64,000 nt of DNA from Volvox africanus (Eukaryota; Chlorophyta; Chlorophyceae; Chlamydomonadales; Volvocaceae), in the NCBI GenBank assembly GCA_030268105.1, contig BSDZ01000048.1:124001-188000 (forward strand). Direction: 5' to 3'. Position 1 is the stretch's first letter; the number at the start of each line of letters is the position of its first letter. Below, piece after piece: positions 59,991-64,000 of the stretch. Under the pieces are notes generated by a model, which ran no database searches, was not told the origin of the DNA, and saw only the letters and a program-made list of their open reading frames with translations. The translations under genes and the position numbers were made by a program.

Positions 59991-62900
59991 GTACGGCACC
60001 GATACTTACCTTTTCACCGACGACTCCACGAACGCCACCGCCATCACCACCGCCACCAAAGCACCACCATCATCCCTGACAACAAGGCGGGGGGGAGAAG
60101 GGGGAAAAGGAGGGCACACGGGAGGGAGGGAGTGAGATCGGGAGGGAAGTAGGTACGGCACCGATACTTACCTTTTCACTGACGACTCCACGAACGCCAC
60201 CGCCATCACCACCGCCACCATCATCCCTGACAAGGAGGGGGGGGGGAGAAGGGGGAAAAGGAGGGCACACGGGAGGGAGGGAGTGAGATCGGGAGGGAAG
60301 TAGGTACGGCACCGATACTTACCTCTTCACCGACGACTCCACGAACGCCACCGCCATCACCACCGCCACCAAAGCACCACCATCATCCCTGACAACAAGG
60401 CGGGGGGGGAGAAGGGGGAAAAGGAGGGCACACGGGAGGGAGGGAGTGAGATCGGGAGGGAAGTAGGTACGGCACCGATACTTACCTTTTCACCGACGAC
60501 TCCACGAACGCCACCGCCATCACCACCGCCACCAAAGCACCACCATCATCCCTGACAACAAGGCGGGGGGGAGAAGGGGGAAAAGGAGGGCACACGGGAG
60601 GGAGGGAGTGAGATCGGGAGGGAAGTAGGTACGGCACCGATACTTACCTTTTCACCGACGACTCCACGAACGCCACCGCCATCACCACCGCCACCAAAGC
60701 TGTGAGAAGGGGGAAAAGGAGGGCACACGGGAGGGAGGGAGTGAGATCGGGAGGGAAGTAGGTACGGCACCGATACTTACCTTTTCACTTACGACTCCAC
60801 GAACGCCACCGCCATCACCACCGCCACCAAAGCGGGGAGAAGGGGGAAAAGGAGGGCACACGGGAGGGAGGGAGTGAGATCGGGAGGGAAGTAGGTACGG
60901 CACCGATACTTACCTTTTCACCGACGACTCCACGAACGCCACCGCCATCACCACCGCCACCAAAGCGGTGAGAAGGGGGAAAAGGAGGGCACACGGGAGG
61001 GAGGGAGTGAGATCGGGAGGGAAGTAGGTACGGCACCGATACTTACCTTTTCACTGACGACTCCACGAACGCCACCGCCATCTCCACCGCCACCAAAGCG
61101 GGGAGAAGGGGGAAAAGGAGGGCACACGGGAGGGAGGGAGTGAGATCGGGAGGGAAGTAGGTACGGCACCGATACTTACCTTTTCACTGACGACTCCACC
61201 AACGCCACCGCCATCACCACCGCCACCAAAGCACCACCATCATCCCTGACAAGGAGGGGGGGGGAGAAAGGGGAAAAGGAGGGCACACGGGAGGGAGGGA
61301 GTGAGATCGGGAGGGAAGTAGGTACGGCACCGATACTGACCTTTTCACCGACGACTCCACGAACGCCTCCGCCATCACCACCGCCACCAAAGCACCACCA
61401 TCATCGCCGACAATGAGGGGGGGGGGAGAAGGGGGAAAAGGAGGGCACACGGGAGGGAGGGAGTGAGATCGGGAGGGAAGTAGGTACGGCACCGATACTG
61501 ACCTTTTCACCGACGACTCCACGAACGCCACCGCCATCACCACCGCCACCAAAGCACCACCATCATCCCTGACAACAAGGCGGGGGGGGAGAAGGGGGAA
61601 AAGGAGGGCACACGGGAGGGAGGGAGTGAGATCGGGAGGGAAGTAGGTACGGCACCGATACTGACCTTTTCACCGACGACTCCACGAACGCCACCGCCAT
61701 CACCACCGCCACCAAAGCACCACCATCTTCCCTTACAACAAGGCGGGGGGGGAGAAGGGGGAAAAGGAGGGCACACGGGAGGGAGGGAGTGAGATCGGGA
61801 GGGAAGTAGGTACGGCACCGATACTTACCTTTTCACCGACGACTCCACGAACGCCACCGCCATCACCACCGCCACCAAAGCACCACCATCATCCCTGACA
61901 ACAAGGCGGGGGGGGAGAAGGGGGAAAAGGAGGGCACACGGGAGGGAGGGAGTGAGATCGGGAGGGAAGTAGGTACGGCACCGATACTTACCTTTTCACT
62001 GACGACTCCACGAACGCCACCGCCATCACCACCGCCACCAAAGCACCACCATCATCCCTGACAACAAGGCGGGGGGGGGAGAAGGGGGAAAAGGAGGGCA
62101 CACGGGAGGGAGGGAGTGAGATCGGGAGGGAAGTAGGTACGGCACCGATACTGACCTCTTCACCGACGACTCCACGAACGCCACCGTTATCACCACCGCC
62201 ACCAAAGCACCACCATCATCCCTGACAACAAGGCGGGGGGGAGAAGGGGGAAAAGGAGGGCACACGGGAGGGAGGGAGTGAGATCGGGAGGGAAGTAGGT
62301 ACGGCACCGATACTTACCTTTTCACCGACGACTCCACGAACGCCACCGCCATCACCACCGCCACCAAAGCTGTGAGAAGGGGGAAAAGGAGGGCACACGG
62401 GAGGGAGGGAGTGAGATCGGGAGGGAAGTAGGTACGGCACCGATACTTACCTTTTCACTTACGACTCCACGAACGCCACCGCCATCACCACCGCAACCAA
62501 AGCGGGGAGAAGGGGGAAAAGGAGGGCACACGGGAGGGAGGGAGTGAGATCGGGAGGGAAGTAGGTACGGCACCGATACTTACCTTTTCACCGACGACTC
62601 CACGAACGCCACCGCCATCACCACCGCCACCAAAGCGGTGAGAAGGGGGAAAAGGAGGGCACACGGGAGGGAGGGAGTGAGATCGGGAGGGAAATAGGTA
62701 CGGCACCGATACTTACCTTTTCACTGACGACTCCACGAACGCCACCGCCATCACCACCGCCACCAAAGCGGGGAGAAGGGGGAAAAGGAGGGCACACGGG
62801 AGGGAGGGAGTGAGATCGGGAGGGAAGTAGGTACGGCACCGATACTTACCTTTTCACCGACGACTCCACGAACGCCACCGCCATCACCACCGCCACCAAA

Positions 62901-64000
62901 GCGGTGAGAAGGGGGAAAAGGAGGGCACACGGGAGGGAGGGAGGGAGATCGGGAGGGAAGTAGGTACGGCACCGATACTTACCTTTTCACTGACGACTCC
63001 ACGAACGCCACCGCCATCACCACCGCCACCAAAGCGGTGAGAAGGGGGAAAAGGAGGGCACACGGGAGGGAGGGAGTGAGATCGGGAGGGAAGTAGGTAC
63101 GGCACCGATACTTACCTTTTCACTGACGACTCCACGAACGCCACCGCCATCACCACCGCCACCAAAGCACCACCATCATCCCTGACAAGGAGGGGGGGGG
63201 AGAAAGGGGAAAAGGAGGGCACACGGGAGGGAGGGAGTGAGATCGGGAGGGAAGTAGGTACGGCACCGATACTTACCTTTTCACCGACGACTCCACGAAC
63301 GCCACCGCCATCACCACCGCCACCAAAGCACCACCATCATCGCCGACAATGAGGGGGGGGGGGAGAAGGGGGAAAAGGAGGGCACACGGGAGGGAGGGAG
63401 TGAGATCGGGAGGGAAGTAGGTACGGCACCGATACTGACCTTTTCACCGACGACTCCACGAACGCCACCGCCATCACCACCGCCACCAAAGCACCACCAT
63501 CATCCCTGACAACAAGGCGGGGGGGGGAGAAGGGGGAAAAGGAGGGCACACGGGAGGGAGGGAGTGAGATCGGGAGGGAAGTAGGTACGGCACCGATACT
63601 TACCTTTTCACCGACGACTCCACGAACGCCACCGCCATCACCACCGCCACCAAAGCACCACCATCATCCCTGACAAAGAGGGGGGGGGAGAAGGGGGAAA
63701 AGGAGGGCACACGGGAGGGAGGGAGTGAGATCGGGAGGGAAGTAGGTACGGCACCGATACTGACCTTTTCACCGACGACTCCACGAACGCCACCGCCATC
63801 ACCACCGCCACCAAAGCACCACCATCATCCCTGACAACAAGGCGGGGGGGGAGAAGGGGGAAAAGGAGGGCACACGGGAGGGAGGGAGTGAGATCGGGAG
63901 GGAAGTAGGTACGGCACCGATACTTACCTTTTCACCGACGACTCCACGAACGCCACCGCCATCACCACCGCCACCAAAGCGGTGAGAAGGGGGAAAAGGA

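Larger units (their letters stand above)
51900..64000. repeat. Minisatellite array, ~133-bp and ~162-bp units, about 80 copies
   Basis: Each unit begins AAGTAGGTACGGCACCGATACT or a close variant, whose first 20 bases are highly constant, and ends in a G-rich purine tract. Short units are 133 bp. Long units (about 162 bp and more) add a stretch containing ACCACCATCATCC and a run of 7-10 G. The two types are interspersed. The array runs off the right edge. Many minus-strand frames are open because the unit is GC-rich with few stops, but none looks like an intact gene. Blocks of several units are themselves duplicated. Confidence 0.95.

Noticed and set aside
51900..64000. CRISPR array
   Set aside because: Units are contiguous and similar throughout with no unique spacers, there are no cas genes, and the context is eukaryotic.

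Overview
This window is eukaryotic nuclear repeat DNA with no recognisable host gene. The evidence is Ty3/gypsy chromovirus retrotransposons, an intron-like GT..AG segment in a retrotransposon leader, and a short tract of TTAGGG/TTTAGGG/TTTTAGGG repeats. That telomere type fits a green alga or plant, or another TTTAGGG-type lineage. The sequence alone does not name the species.

Layout. (1) 1-36315: a head-to-tail array of a ~2425-bp unit, 15 copies, open at the left window edge. Each unit is a mosaic: a complete ~835-bp gypsy LTR (antisense), a gypsy gag zinc-knuckle/pol-start piece (sense), an ~834-bp insertion carrying a bacterial-type (group II intron-like) reverse transcriptase fragment (antisense), a second gypsy piece (sense) and a Ty1/copia pol fragment (antisense). 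Units 5-11 look identical; the outer units carry many small indels. (2) 36313-43025: a nearly complete chromovirus, element A (+), with PBS, an intron-containing leader ORF, gag, pol (protease-RT-RNase H-integrase-chromodomain), PPT and 3' LTR. Its 5' LTR is missing except for about 33 bp. Gag and pol share one frame, separated by a single TAG followed by a hairpin, which suggests stop-codon readthrough. Pol also has a TGA in the integrase active site. The 3' LTR carries a 43-nt telomere-like insertion. (3) 43026-46168: fragments of a second chromovirus family and a truncated LTR. (4) 46169-51381: element C (-), with two LTRs and a pol nearly identical to A, but with gag and protease deleted. 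(5) 51382-51899: an extra leader copy and LTR stub. (6) 51900-64000: a G-rich minisatellite of ~133-bp and ~162-bp units. On the minus strand the long units resemble a repeated 66-nt exon plus ~96-nt intron.

How the parts relate. The LTR recurs in the array, in A and in C, so the array probably arose from a rearranged copy of this family that was then amplified by unequal exchange or circle-based amplification. Element C could only move using Gag and protease from an intact relative. The LTRs share a chain of short perfect hairpins, some with matching changes in both arms between copies. All coordinates and alignments were read by eye.
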